NCBI GenBank assembly: GCA_014656495.1
Contig: BNCN01000007.1
Coordinates: 314,037 to 378,036 of the forward strand
DNA length: 64,000 nucleotides
Reading direction: 5' to 3'
Origin: Comamonas sp. KCTC 72670
GTDB taxonomy: Bacteria; Myxococcota; Myxococcia; Myxococcales; Myxococcaceae
The notes below the pieces were generated by a model, which ran no database searches, was not told where the DNA came from, and saw only the letters and a program-made list of their open reading frames with translations. Within the stretch, counting starts at the first letter, position 1; the number at the start of each line of letters is the position of its first letter. Below are positions 1 to 8,951 of this stretch, in pieces. A program made the translations under genes and the position numbers.

Positions 1-283
1 ATCCTCAGCCCTCAGCTCCAACTGCAGCCTGTTGGCGCTCCGGGCGAGCTCTACCTCGCTGGCGCGGGCCTCGCGCGGGGCTACCTCGGTCAGCCTGACT
101 TCACCGCCGAGCGCTTCGTCCCGGACCCCTTCGCCACCACGCCCGGCAGCCGCATGTACCGCACCGGTGACCGCGCCCGCTGGCTGCCCAACGGCCAACT
201 CGAGTACCTCGGCCGCATCGACTTCCAGGTGAAGCTGCGCGGCTTCCGCATCGAGCTGGGTGAAATCGAGTCCGTGCTCAGGG
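1..283 (+). repeat. Near-identical copy of 3163-3445 within the NRPS gene (A-domain 3' region)
   Basis: Bases 1-283 match bases 3163-3445 at an offset of 3162 with only a handful of mismatches, most of them synonymous. The repeat covers the end of the A-domain large lobe and the start of the small lobe (GELYLAGAGLARGYLG through RGFRIELGEIES). Similarity drops sharply after the EIES codons. It may extend upstream of the window. Confidence 0.9.
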
Positions 284-3200
284 CTCACGCCGGTATCAAC
301 ACGGCCGTCGTCCTCGTCCATGCCTTCTCGGACAACGACAAGCGCCTCGTCGCCTACGTCGTCCCTGCTTCTGCATCCGACTTCGACTCCGATGCCGTCC
401 GTCACTTCGTGCGTGAGCGCCTGCCGGACTTCATGGTGCCCGCGCTCTTCGTCCCGATGGACGCGCTGCCGCTGACACCGAACGGGAAGGTCGACCGGAA
501 GGCGCTCCCAGCGCCCGTGACCTCGCAGCTTTCGGATTCGCACTCCTTCGAGGCTCCGCGGACGCCAACCGAAGTGCGGCTTGCCTCGCTGTGGGCGCAG
601 CTCCTTCGCGTCGACAAGGTGGGCAGGGGCGACGACTTCTTCGCGCTGGGCGGGCACTCGTTGCTGGCCACGCAGGTCGTTTCCCGACTCCGCAGGGAGC
701 TGGGTGTCGAGCTGCCCCTTCGAGCCCTCTTCGAGGCGCCGACGCTCGCCGCGCTGGCTTCCCGCATCGACGCGGGCACGCGCGCCAGCGCATCCGCGCC
801 GCCGCTTCAGCCCGCGTCACGCGATGGCCACCTGCCGCTCTCCTTCGCGCAGCAGCGCCTCTGGTTCATCGATCAGTTGGAGCCGGGCAGCGCCGCGTAC
901 AACATCGCCACCGCCGTCATCCTCGAGGGCGACCTGCAGCCGACGCTGTTGCAGCAGGCGCTGGAGGCACTCACTGCCCGGCATGAGTCGCTTCGCACCA
1001 CCTTCACCGCTTCCGGTGAGGACGCCGTCCAACGCATCCTCCCGAACCTGGAGGTTCCCCTCCCGCTCGTTGACCTGAGTGGGTTGGAGCAAGCCGAGCA
1101 GGACGCACAGACGCGCCGGCTCGTCTCCGAGGAGGCAGCGCGTCCCTTCAGCCTCTCCGAAGGTCCGCTCCTGCGCGCGCGCCTCTTCCGCCTCGCGTCC
1201 GAGCGCCACGTCCTCGTCCTCACCCTCCACCACATCGTCTCCGATGGCTGGTCCACGGGCGTGCTCATTCGGGAACTCGGCGCGCTCTACCTCTCGCGAG
1301 TTCAGGGCACGCCGTCGCCGCTCGCGCCGCTGCCCATCCAGTACGCCGACTTCGCGGCCTGGCAGCGCGGCTGGCTCCATGGCCCCGTCCTTCAGGCTCA
1401 GCTCGACTTCTGGCGCAATCAGCTCAACGGGGCGCCGCCCATCCTGGAGCTGCCCACCGACAGGCCTCGGCCCGCCGTCCAGACGTACCGCGGCGCTTCC
1501 CTGCCCTTCTCCATCCCGCAGACCCTCGCGGCACGTATCAACGGACTGGCCCAGCGCCACGGCGCCACGCCCTTCATGGTGCTGCTTGCCTCCTGGCAAT
1601 TGCTGCTGTCCCGCTACTCCGGTCAGGACGACATCAGCGTCGGCTCCCCCATCGCCGGCCGCACCCGCTCCGAGCTCGAAGGCCTCATCGGCTTCTTCGT
1701 CAACACCCTCGTCCTTCGCGCTCGCATCGACTCGGGCGCCTCCTTCCTCCAGCTCCTCGCCCAGGTGAAGCAGACGACCCTGGGTGCCTACGAGCACCAG
1801 GACGTCCCCTTCGAGAAGCTCGTCGAGGAGCTGCGCCCTCAGCGCAGCCTCAGCCATTCGCCGCTCTTCCAGGTCATGTTCTCTCTTCAGAACACGCCTC
1901 AAGAGGCGCTCGACCTGACGAGCCTCTCCGTCCGGCCGCTCTCCTTCGACAGCTCGCTCGCCAAGTTCGACCTGACGCTCGCTCTTGCTGAGTCCAACGG
2001 CGGCTACGACGGGACGCTCAACTTCAACTCGGACCTGTTCGATGGTGCGACGGCGCAGCGCATGGCCACGCACTTCCATGCGCTCATCGCGGCCATCGTC
2101 GAGCACCCCGAGCACGCCGTCTCCTCGCTCTCTTTCCTCTCAGGTGGCGAGCGTCAGCAACTGCTGACGGAGTGGAACGACCTGCGCACCCCGCTGCGCC
2201 GCGGCCTCATCCACCAGCGCATCTCCGAGCAGGCCGCTCGCACGCCCGAGGCAACCGCCCTCGTCGTCGGCACCGAGCGCCTCTCCTACCGGGAGCTGGA
2301 GGCCCGCTCCAACCGGCTCGCCCATCTGCTGCAGTCTCGCGGCGTGGGCCCCGACGTGCGCGTCGCCGTCTGCATGACGCGCTCCTCCGAGCTCGTCGTC
2401 TCCCTCCTCGCCATCCTCAAGGCGGGCGGCGCCTACGTCCCCCTCGACCCCAACTACCCCCGCCAGCGCATCGACTCCACGCTGTCGAGCGCCACCCCGC
2501 GCCTGCTGCTCTCTCACCAGGCGCTGCTCGCCTCTCTCCAGTTGGACTTCCCGGCAGGCAGCACCGTCTTCCTCGACGCGCTGCCCTCCGACTTCGCCTC
2601 GCTGCCCACCAGCGCTCCGGCGACGGCCACGGTTGACGACAACCTCGCCTACCTCATCTACACCTCTGGCAGCACCGGCAAGCCCAAGGGCGTCTCCATC
2701 TCCCACGCCAGCGCCTCCTCCTTCCTCGACTGGGCCACGCGCACCTTCTCTCCCGCTCAGCTCGCGGGCACGCTTGCCGCCACCTCCATCTGCTTCGACC
2801 TCTCCGTCTTCGAGCTCTTCGCTCCGCTCAGCTGCGGTGGCTGCGTCCTGCTCGCCGACGACGCGCTGGCGCTCGCCACGCTCCCCGCCGCCCAGGAAGT
2901 CACGCTCCTCAACACGGTGCCCTCCGCCGTCGCCGAGTTGCTCCGCCTCGGGGCCATTCCCGCCTCCGTGCGCACCATCAACCTCGCAGGTGAGCCGCTC
3001 CCGGGCACCCTCGCGCGCGCCCTCTACCAGTCCACCTCCGTCCAGGACGTCTTCAACCTCTACGGCCCCACCGAGGACACCACCTACTCCACCTTCACCC
3101 GTGTCCCCGCTGACGTCGTCGAGCCCTCCATCGGCGCGCCGCTACCCCAGTCCAGCGCGTACGTCCTCAGCCCTCAGCTCCAACTGCAGCCTGTTGGCGC

Positions 3201-4776
3201 TCCGGGCGAGCTCTACCTCGCCGGTGCGGGCCTCGCGCGGGGCTACCTCGGCCAGCCTGACTTCACCGCCGAGCGCTTCGTCCCCGACCCCTTCGCCACC
3301 ACGCCCGGCAGCCGCATGTACCGCACCGGTGACCGTGCCCGCTGGCTGCCCAATGGCGAACTCGAGTACCTCGGCCGCATCGACTTCCAGGTGAAGCTGC
3401 GCGGCTTCCGCATCGAGCTGGGTGAAATCGAGTCCACACTCCGGGCCCACCCAGACGTCGACGCCGCGGTCGTCGTCGTCCACACTGTGTCGGAGAACGA
3501 CAAGCGCCTCGTCGCCTACGTCGTCCCGGTCGCGAATGCCACGCTGGAGCCGGAAGCCCTGCGCGCACACGTGCGCCAGCAGTTGCCCGCATTCATGGTG
3601 CCCTCGGCGGTCATCACGCTGAGCGCCTTGCCGCTGACACCGAATGGCAAGGTCGATCGGAAGGCGCTCCCGGCGCTCGATACAGGCACCGCGTCGCGCT
3701 CGCAGATCGCGCCCCGCGATGCAGCGGAGCTGGAGCTGGCACGCCTCTTCGAAGAGGTCCTTGGCGTCCAGTCCATCGGCGCGCGCGATGACTTCTTCCA
3801 GTTGGGAGGCCACTCGTTCCTCGCCGTCCGCCTCATCGCGCAGGTCCGCGAGCGGTTGGGCCGAAACCTCCCCATCGCCGCGCTCTTCCAGGCGCCGACC
3901 GTGGAGGAGCTGGCCACGCTGCTGCGGCAGGAGCCCAGGACCTGGTCGCCGTTGGTGCCGCTGCAACCGGAAGGCACCGCGACGCCGTTCTTCTGCGTCC
4001 ACCCCGTGGGCGGCAACGTCTTCGCCTACGTCGAGCTTGCCCGCCGTCTGGGGCGGCAGCAGCCCATCTACGGCCTGCAGGCCCAGGGGCTCGATGGCGG
4101 ACTGCCTCCGCGAGAGACGCTCACGGAGATGGCCTCGGCCTACGTCGACGCCATCCGCACCGTCCAACCGCACGGGCCGTACCGGCTTGGAGGCTGGTCG
4201 CTCGGCGCGGTCGTCGCCTATGAGATGGCGCGGCTGCTTCAGACGCAGGGCGAAACCGTGGACGTGCTGGCGCTCATCGAGCCCAGCCCGACAGCCCTCG
4301 CCAAGGGCGCCACCACGGGCGAGGACGCCTCCGCCACCACCCTCTTCGCGCTCGACCTGGCCCGGACCTCGGGCGTGGACGTGTCCGACGCGGGCGCATG
4401 GAGCACGCTCTCCGCCGAAGCCCAACTGGAAGCGCTGCTGCAGAAGGGGCGCGAGTCAGGCGTCTTCGTCCCGGAAGTCGGCCTGGAGCAACTGCGCACA
4501 CTCCAGCGCGTGTTCGTCGCCAATCACCAGGCGCTGCGGCAACACACGCTCCAGCCGTACTCCGGCGCACTCACTGTGTTCCGCGGCACCGAGAGCGACG
4601 CGACGGGGTCCATGGCGTCCGATCGGGGCTGGGGAGCGCTCGCTGCCAAGGCGGAGGTCGTGGACGTTCCCGGCGACCACTACAGCCTCTTCCGCGCCCC
4701 CGCGCTGGATGTGCTCGTCAAGGCCCTGGCCTCCTTGTTGAAGACCCGTGACACGAAGTCGGATGAGGCGCCCTGA
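1..4776 (+). CDS. Non-ribosomal peptide synthetase, C-terminal part (A-PCP-C-A-PCP-TE), 5' truncated by window edge
   Basis: The reading frame is open from base 1, in the middle of an adenylation domain, so the gene starts outside the window; 1591 residues are visible. Domain order by codon: end of an A domain (1-170, with the core-10 motif PNGKVDRKALP); PCP with the phosphopantetheine Ser in LGGHSLL (codon 220); an LCL-looking condensation domain (about 275-700) with HHIVSDG at 410-416; a full A domain (about 725-1210) with core YTSGSTGKPKG at 887; PCP with LGGHSFL (Ser 1272); and a terminal thioesterase with GWSLG (Ser 1400) and GDH (His 1560). The acid expected 27 residues after the TE Ser is Glu (1427), not Asp. 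The specificity residues I read from the complete A domain are D-L-F-N-N-A-L-T-Y(-K), which from memory is an alanine-type code. The TE makes this the last module of an assembly line that releases its peptide here. The product is unknown. Confidence 0.96.
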   Translation: MLSPQLQLQPVGAPGELYLAGAGLARGYLGQPDFTAERFVPDPFATTPGSRMYRTGDRARWLPNGQLEYLGRIDFQVKLRGFRIELGEIESVLRAHAGINTAVVLVHAFSDNDKRLVAYVVPASASDFDSDAVRHFVRERLPDFMVPALFVPMDALPLTPNGKVDRKALPAPVTSQLSDSHSFEAPRTPTEVRLASLWAQLLRVDKVGRGDDFFALGGHSLLATQVVSRLRRELGVELPLRALFEAPTLAALASRIDAGTRASASAPPLQPASRDGHLPLSFAQQRLWFIDQLEPGSAAYNIATAVILEGDLQPTLLQQALEALTARHESLRTTFTASGEDAVQRILPNLEVPLPLVDLSGLEQAEQDAQTRRLVSEEAARPFSLSEGPLLRARLFRLASERHVLVLTLHHIVSDGWSTGVLIRELGALYLSRVQGTPSPLAPLPIQYADFAAWQRGWLHGPVLQAQLDFWRNQLNGAPPILELPTDRPRPAVQTYRGASLPFSIPQTLAARINGLAQRHGATPFMVLLASWQLLLSRYSGQDDISVGSPIAGRTRSELEGLIGFFVNTLVLRARIDSGASFLQLLAQVKQTTLGAYEHQDVPFEKLVEELRPQRSLSHSPLFQVMFSLQNTPQEALDLTSLSVRPLSFDSSLAKFDLTLALAESNGGYDGTLNFNSDLFDGATAQRMATHFHALIAAIVEHPEHAVSSLSFLSGGERQQLLTEWNDLRTPLRRGLIHQRISEQAARTPEATALVVGTERLSYRELEARSNRLAHLLQSRGVGPDVRVAVCMTRSSELVVSLLAILKAGGAYVPLDPNYPRQRIDSTLSSATPRLLLSHQALLASLQLDFPAGSTVFLDALPSDFASLPTSAPATATVDDNLAYLIYTSGSTGKPKGVSISHASASSFLDWATRTFSPAQLAGTLAATSICFDLSVFELFAPLSCGGCVLLADDALALATLPAAQEVTLLNTVPSAVAELLRLGAIPASVRTINLAGEPLPGTLARALYQSTSVQDVFNLYGPTEDTTYSTFTRVPADVVEPSIGAPLPQSSAYVLSPQLQLQPVGAPGELYLAGAGLARGYLGQPDFTAERFVPDPFATTPGSRMYRTGDRARWLPNGELEYLGRIDFQVKLRGFRIELGEIESTLRAHPDVDAAVVVVHTVSENDKRLVAYVVPVANATLEPEALRAHVRQQLPAFMVPSAVITLSALPLTPNGKVDRKALPALDTGTASRSQIAPRDAAELELARLFEEVLGVQSIGARDDFFQLGGHSFLAVRLIAQVRERLGRNLPIAALFQAPTVEELATLLRQEPRTWSPLVPLQPEGTATPFFCVHPVGGNVFAYVELARRLGRQQPIYGLQAQGLDGGLPPRETLTEMASAYVDAIRTVQPHGPYRLGGWSLGAVVAYEMARLLQTQGETVDVLALIEPSPTALAKGATTGEDASATTLFALDLARTSGVDVSDAGAWSTLSAEAQLEALLQKGRESGVFVPEVGLEQLRTLQRVFVANHQALRQHTLQPYSGALTVFRGTESDATGSMASDRGWGALAAKAEVVDVPGDHYSLFRAPALDVLVKALASLLKTRDTKSDEAP
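3163..3445 (+). repeat. Second copy of the intragenic NRPS A-domain repeat
   Basis: Partner of bases 1-283 (see that entry). The identity far exceeds what ordinary divergence of neighbouring A domains would leave. Recent module duplication or gene conversion between the two A domains is the simplest explanation. Confidence 0.9.
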
Positions 4777-4780
4777 CCGC

Positions 4781-6148
4781 ATGACTTCCACGAGCAGGCG
4801 CGCCGTCACGAACCCGATCCACGTCTTCGGCCTCATCTGGCTGGGTCAGCTCATCTCCTCGCTGGGGACCGGGCTGACGCAGTTCTCGGTGGGCGTGTTC
4901 GTCTACCAGAACAGCGATTCCGTCACGGAGTACTCGCTGGCGTCGTTCTTCGGGTTCCTCCCGATGATGTTGCTCGCGCCCATCGCGGGCTCGATGGTGG
5001 ACCGGAGGAACCGCCAGCGGGTGATGCTGATGGCGGACCTGGGCGCCATCGCCACCGTGTTGTTGATGTGGGGGATGGTCAGCGCGGACCGTTCAGGGCT
5101 GTGGAGCCTGAAGAGCTGGCACTTCTACCTGCCGCTCGCGCTGGGCTCCGCATGCAGCACCTTCCGCACGCTGGCCTTCTCCACGTCGACGGCCCTGTTG
5201 ATTCCCAAGCAGCACCTGGGCCGCGCCAACGGAATGATTGAGCTGGCCATTGGCGCGGGGCAATTGCTGAGCCCCGCGCTGGCGGGCGTGCTCGTGGTGA
5301 ACATCGGGCTCCAGGGCGTGCTGCTCATCAACGTCTCGACGTACCTGTGTGCGCTGGGCGCGCTGTTGTCCGTCCTCATTCCGCAGCCCACGCGGGATGA
5401 GAGCGCGCTGCGCGCCCGGCCCTCCCTCCGGGAGGACGTCGCCATGGGCTGGCGCTTCATCCGGGAGCGTCCGGGGTTGCTCGGGCTGCTGGCCTTCAGC
5501 TCGGCGGTCAACCTGTTCACGGTGTTGGTGACGGTGTTGATCACCCCGCTGGTGTTGAGCTTCGCGTCGCCCACCACCCTGGGCTGGGTGGTGACCTGCG
5601 CGGGCTGCGGCATCCTCCTGGGCGGCATCACCATGGGCGTCTGGGGCGGCCCCAAGCGGCGCGTCCTCGGCTTGCTGGGCGCGCAGTCGGTCGCGGGCAT
5701 CGCGCTGTGGGCGGCCGCGATGCCCGCGACGGTCTACGTCTTCGCGGGCGCCGCGTTCGTCTTCATGTTCGCCAGTCCCGTGGCCAATGGCAGCTCGCAA
5801 GCCATCTGGCAGACGAAGGTGCCTCCGGCCATCCAGGGCCGCGTCTTCGCCACGCGTCGGATGCTGGCGCTGGCCGCGCCCCCGCTCGCCGCGCTGCTCG
5901 CGGGGCCCCTGGCCGACAAGGTCTTCGACCCGTGGATGGCCCAGGACGGGCTCCTGGCTGGCAGTGTCGGCCAGGTCCTGGGCACCGGCCCTGGCCGCGG
6001 CATCGCGTTGCTCTACGTCGTCCTGGGCTTCCTCCTGGTGGTCAGCGTCATGACCGCCTGGTTCTCCCCTCGCGTCCGCGCCGTGGAGGATGAGCTCCCA
6101 GACGCGCTGGCGACTCGGACGCCTCCTCTGGAGGGGCAACGCGCCTGA
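4781..6148 (+). CDS. MFS transporter, probable exporter of the NRPS product
   Basis: A 455-residue integral membrane protein with about 12 hydrophobic segments, starting with VFGLIWLGQLISSLGTGLTQ. The MFS signature is in the loop after TM2-3 (PIAGSMVDRRNRQRVM, a version of the G-x-x-x-D-R-x-x-R-R motif). It resembles the MFS_3 / enterobactin-exporter type that often sits beside peptide synthetases. I chose the ATG four bases after the NRPS stop; in-frame GTG 4748 and ATG 4763 would overlap the NRPS gene. The tight spacing implies co-transcription, so export of (or self-resistance to) the peptide is the likely role. The substrate is inferred from context only. Confidence 0.9.
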   Translation: MTSTSRRAVTNPIHVFGLIWLGQLISSLGTGLTQFSVGVFVYQNSDSVTEYSLASFFGFLPMMLLAPIAGSMVDRRNRQRVMLMADLGAIATVLLMWGMVSADRSGLWSLKSWHFYLPLALGSACSTFRTLAFSTSTALLIPKQHLGRANGMIELAIGAGQLLSPALAGVLVVNIGLQGVLLINVSTYLCALGALLSVLIPQPTRDESALRARPSLREDVAMGWRFIRERPGLLGLLAFSSAVNLFTVLVTVLITPLVLSFASPTTLGWVVTCAGCGILLGGITMGVWGGPKRRVLGLLGAQSVAGIALWAAAMPATVYVFAGAAFVFMFASPVANGSSQAIWQTKVPPAIQGRVFATRRMLALAAPPLAALLAGPLADKVFDPWMAQDGLLAGSVGQVLGTGPGRGIALLYVVLGFLLVVSVMTAWFSPRVRAVEDELPDALATRTPPLEGQRA

Positions 6149-6313
6149 CGCGCCCACCGCGTCCAGTCGTCAACGATTGGCATTCGGCGATTTTGTCGGC
6201 TTTTTCTAGATTTACCCATTGCCATACAGTCCTTGCGGCTCCGGTTTCCGGAGCCGAGGCCTCCGCGAACACCCCGCGCGGAGCGCCCGCACCCCTTGCG
6301 CAAGGAAGCAATC

Positions 6314-7519
6314 ATGTCTGGCAATTTCGTGACCCGCGGTCTGGCCCTGCTTGGAATCTGCGGCGGGCTGAGCGTCCTGGGAGGCTGTGGTGGCGTCGAG
6401 CCGACGCCGGAGCCTCTGGGTGAAGTGGAAGGCGCGGCCATCGTCAACACCGTCACCGAGGGCACCTACGTCATCCGCTCCATGGTGACGCAGAAGTGCC
6501 TCGACGTGGCCTCGTCGAGCACGGCGGACGGCGCCAAGGTGCAGCAGTGGACCTGCAATGGCACCAACGCCCAGCGCTTCCGCATCACGCCCACGTCCGG
6601 TGGCTACTTCAGCATCATCAACGTGAACAGCAACAAGGGGCTCGACGTCGAAGGCGCCAGCACGGCGCAGAACGCGCGCATCCATCAATGGACCTACGGT
6701 GGCGGGAACCACCAGCAGTTCCGCTTCGTCAACCGGGGTGGCACCCAGTTCAGCATCCACTTGCGCCACACGGACATGGCCGTGGACCTCTATTGGGGCC
6801 GGCCCGACGACGGCACGGAGACGGTCCAGTATCCCTACAGCGGCGGCACGAACCAGCTGTGGACCTTCGACCGGGTGGACGGTGGCGGCAACCCCGGCAC
6901 GGGCCTGGCTGAGATTCTCAGCGAGTCCACGTTCAACGCCATGTTCCCCAACCGGAACCCCTTCTACACGTACAGCGCGCTGATTGCCGCGGCGAGGACC
7001 TTCCCCGCCTTCGGAAACACCGGCACGCTGGAGACGCGCCGGCGCGAGGTGGCGGCCTTCTTCGCCAACACGGCGCACGAGACGGGCAACTTCGTCTACA
7101 TCGAGGAGATCGCGAAGGACGTCTACTGTGGCTCGTGGGGCCCGCCGGGGTGCAACTGCGTTTCCGGGAAGCGCTACTACGGCCGCGGCCCCATCCAGTT
7201 GTCGTGGAACGGGAACTACTGCGCCGCGGGGACGGCGCTGGGCCTGCCGCTCCACACCGACCCGGACCTGCTCGCGCGGGATGCGAACGCCGCGTGGCGC
7301 TCCGCTTTCTGGTTCTGGACCACGCAGGCGGGCGCCGGCTCCATGCCTGCCCACCGCGCCATGGTGGAGGGCCGGGGCTTCGGTGAGACCATCCGCTCCA
7401 TCAACGGCTCCATCGAGTGCAACGGCGGCAACCCGGGTCAGGTCCAAAGCCGCATCAACAACTACAACCGGTTCACGAGCATGCTGGGCGTGAGCCCGGG
7501 CGGAAATCTGGGCTGCTGA
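6314..7519 (+). CDS. Lipoprotein with ricin-type lectin domain and GH19 chitinase/lysozyme-like catalytic domain
   Basis: A 401-residue exported protein. A signal peptide ends in a lipobox (VLGGC, Cys25). A beta-trefoil, ricin-B-like region spans about 40-180, with repeated Q-W motifs (VQQWTCNG, IHQWTYGGG, NQLWTFDR). A GH19 domain spans about 195-400. It shows FFANTAHETGNF with the probable catalytic Glu256, and the family signature KRYYGRGPIQLSWNGNY. GH19 enzymes cut chitin or peptidoglycan-type beta-1,4 linkages; the lectin domain probably docks it to a glycan. The start is ATG 6314, after an AAGGAAG Shine-Dalgarno; the frame is open back to 6233 without signal-like sequence. For a predatory bacterium a prey-wall or fungal-wall hydrolase is plausible. 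Confidence 0.93.
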   Translation: MSGNFVTRGLALLGICGGLSVLGGCGGVEPTPEPLGEVEGAAIVNTVTEGTYVIRSMVTQKCLDVASSSTADGAKVQQWTCNGTNAQRFRITPTSGGYFSIINVNSNKGLDVEGASTAQNARIHQWTYGGGNHQQFRFVNRGGTQFSIHLRHTDMAVDLYWGRPDDGTETVQYPYSGGTNQLWTFDRVDGGGNPGTGLAEILSESTFNAMFPNRNPFYTYSALIAAARTFPAFGNTGTLETRRREVAAFFANTAHETGNFVYIEEIAKDVYCGSWGPPGCNCVSGKRYYGRGPIQLSWNGNYCAAGTALGLPLHTDPDLLARDANAAWRSAFWFWTTQAGAGSMPAHRAMVEGRGFGETIRSINGSIECNGGNPGQVQSRINNYNRFTSMLGVSPGGNLGC

Positions 7520-7560
7520 ACCCCTACGCAGGTGGGGAGTGATCGCACCTCTCCCCTGAA

Positions 7561-7594
7561 GCCGGGCGGGCCTTCCGTTCCAGGCCCGCCCGGC
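7561..7594 (+). terminator. Perfect 12-bp stem-loop downstream of the GH19 gene
   Basis: Arms 7561-7572 and 7583-7594 are perfectly complementary G/C-rich 12-mers around a 10-base loop, 41 bases after the stop codon. There is no clear T-tract behind it, as is usual in very GC-rich genomes. It most probably ends the GH19 transcript. Confidence 0.6.
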
Positions 7595-7964
7595 TCCGAC
7601 ACTCCCGTCCCGCGCGCTCGCGCCTGATGCCAGGCAGCCCCCTGCCCCGGCTCGGCACTGAGTCCAGGACGTCCCCCCCGAGTCATCCTGGGCCGCGCGG
7701 AACCACGCCCCGCATCGTCACGCACGATGCCGCCGAGTGGATTCGCTGTCTTTACCCCTGGAGAGGTATGGATTTGCGGTGTCTGACCATGCGGGTGAAT
7801 GCCACCCCATTCCATTTATCAAGGCTTTTGGGCATACCACCCGGGAGGTACAGACGGCCTCGCTGAACGCTGACAACCTCGCGGGGTAATGCGGCGGCCC
7901 CTTTGCGTCGAACTCGCGGCATCGGTTCCGAAGGAGCACACATCAACGCATTAAAACCGAGAGC
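7595..7964. other. Non-coding stretch upstream of the HerA operon
   Basis: I see no convincing gene here. The only open frame of note (7627-7866) has low-complexity Pro/Arg composition and no Shine-Dalgarno. Base composition falls towards A/T between about 7760 and 7960, consistent with a promoter region for the operon starting at 7994, but I cannot fix -35/-10 elements. Confidence 0.5.
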
Positions 7965-7979
7965 GGGTACCACGTACCC
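7965..7979 (+). promoter_or_regulatory. Inverted repeat just upstream of the HerA-operon start
   Basis: GGGTAC-cac-GTACCC is a perfect 6-bp inverted repeat with a 3-base centre. It ends 14 bases before the ATG at 7994, overlapping the ribosome-binding region (GGTGAGGGG). It could be an operator for the HTH-like protein encoded at 8577 or a small translation-control hairpin. Function is inferred from position. Confidence 0.4.
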
Positions 7980-7993
7980 GGCGAGGTGAGGGG

Positions 7994-8590
7994 ATGAGCT
8001 TTCCCACATGGGAAGTGGAGTTGGCGCTGCACGCGAGGATTCTCCGCAAGGACCCGGTGGCCTCAAAGGAAGTGTACCTGGCGTTCATGGACCCCATCTC
8101 CAGGGTCCTGCAGCATGAACTGCACTGCCTTCCGGATGACGCCTACGACTCGGCCGTTGACGCGGTGCTCGTCTACCTACGCGCCCCCGAACGCTATGAC
8201 GATCGGAAGCGGCTCTCGACCTACCTGACGCATATCGCCAAGCGGCGGGCCGTGGACCGGAAGCGTTCCAGTCAGGCGAGAACCCTGAGAGAAGAGAAAT
8301 TCGTCGGCAAATTCGAACTTGGGCGGCCGAATCCGAAGGAGACCATGGAGAGGTCCGTGGAGGCCCGCGACACCGTGCGAATGCTCGAGCAATCCGATTT
8401 GCGAGAAAAGGAGCACAAGCTCTTGGAGCACATGCTCCAAGGAGAAAAATCCTCTCGCGTCCTGGGCAAGGTGCTCGAGCTCAAACCGATGTCGGATCAG
8501 CAAGAGCGCCAAGAAGTGAAGCGGCACAAGGACCGGCTCTTGAAGAAGTTGGTGCGCATTGGAAAGGAGGATTCCGATGACAAAGCCTGA
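7994..8590 (+). CDS. ECF-type sigma-factor-like protein (first gene of HerA operon)
   Basis: 198 residues. The N-terminal half looks like sigma region 2: DAVLVYLRAPERYDDRKRLS followed by TYLTHIAKRRAVDRKRSS, with the basic helix typical of region 2.4. The C-terminal part, about 130-190, looks like region 4: LREKEHKLLEHMLQGEKSS, then a helix with basic residues and RLLKKLVRIGKE. Overall length fits ECF sigma factors, but the match is divergent, so this may be a specialised or non-classical member. The start has a good GAGGTGAGGGG site. Its end overlaps the next gene by 14 bases, so the two are translationally coupled. It may transcribe its own operon under stress. Alternatively it is a DNA-binding regulator derived from a sigma factor. 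Confidence 0.7.
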   Translation: MSFPTWEVELALHARILRKDPVASKEVYLAFMDPISRVLQHELHCLPDDAYDSAVDAVLVYLRAPERYDDRKRLSTYLTHIAKRRAVDRKRSSQARTLREEKFVGKFELGRPNPKETMERSVEARDTVRMLEQSDLREKEHKLLEHMLQGEKSSRVLGKVLELKPMSDQQERQEVKRHKDRLLKKLVRIGKEDSDDKA

Positions 8591-8951
8591 GTGGCTTGAG
8601 CTGGCGGCCAGACGAAGCAAGGACGAGCCCTGGATGCTGGGCCACGCGTTCGCGAAGTATCGGCAACTCGAAGGCATGTCCGAAGAGGAACTGGCCAAGG
8701 AGCTGGGATGCTCCGTGGAGACACTGAACTGGATGTCGCTGTGCCGCCGCCCCGAAAGCGACCACTTCAAGGAGCAGGCGACTGCCATCGCGGAGGAGCA
8801 CGGGGTGAACGACCGCATTCTGCGAAGAGTGCTGGGGCGGCTGAAGATTGTGGAGGTCTTCCAAGATTCATCCAATGACGGCTCCGCGAACCAGGGCGGC
8901 GTTCTGATGGCGGCCCAAGACCGCGAGCCGGATGAAGAGCCTCAGACATGA
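8577..8951 (+). CDS. Small HTH-like protein of unknown function (HerA operon)
   Basis: 124 residues. Start ATG 8577 is preceded by a strong AAAGGAGG site placed inside the end of the upstream gene; a longer in-frame start at 8559 has no such site. Around residues 30-55 it reads LEGMSEEELAKELGCSVETL, a pattern like the helix-turn-helix of XRE-type repressors, followed by a helical segment EQATAIAEEHGVNDRILRRV and an acidic tail. It sits between a sigma-like gene and an ImmA/IrrE protease gene. In known ImmA/IrrE systems the protease cleaves an adjacent XRE-type repressor or an anti-sigma-like partner, so this is the natural substrate candidate. That role is inference. Confidence 0.6.
   Translation: MTKPEWLELAARRSKDEPWMLGHAFAKYRQLEGMSEEELAKELGCSVETLNWMSLCRRPESDHFKEQATAIAEEHGVNDRILRRVLGRLKIVEVFQDSSNDGSANQGGVLMAAQDREPDEEPQT

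Noticed and set aside
7627..7866. 79-codon frame between GH19 and the sigma-like gene
   Set aside because: No ribosome site and low-complexity composition; treated as intergenic.
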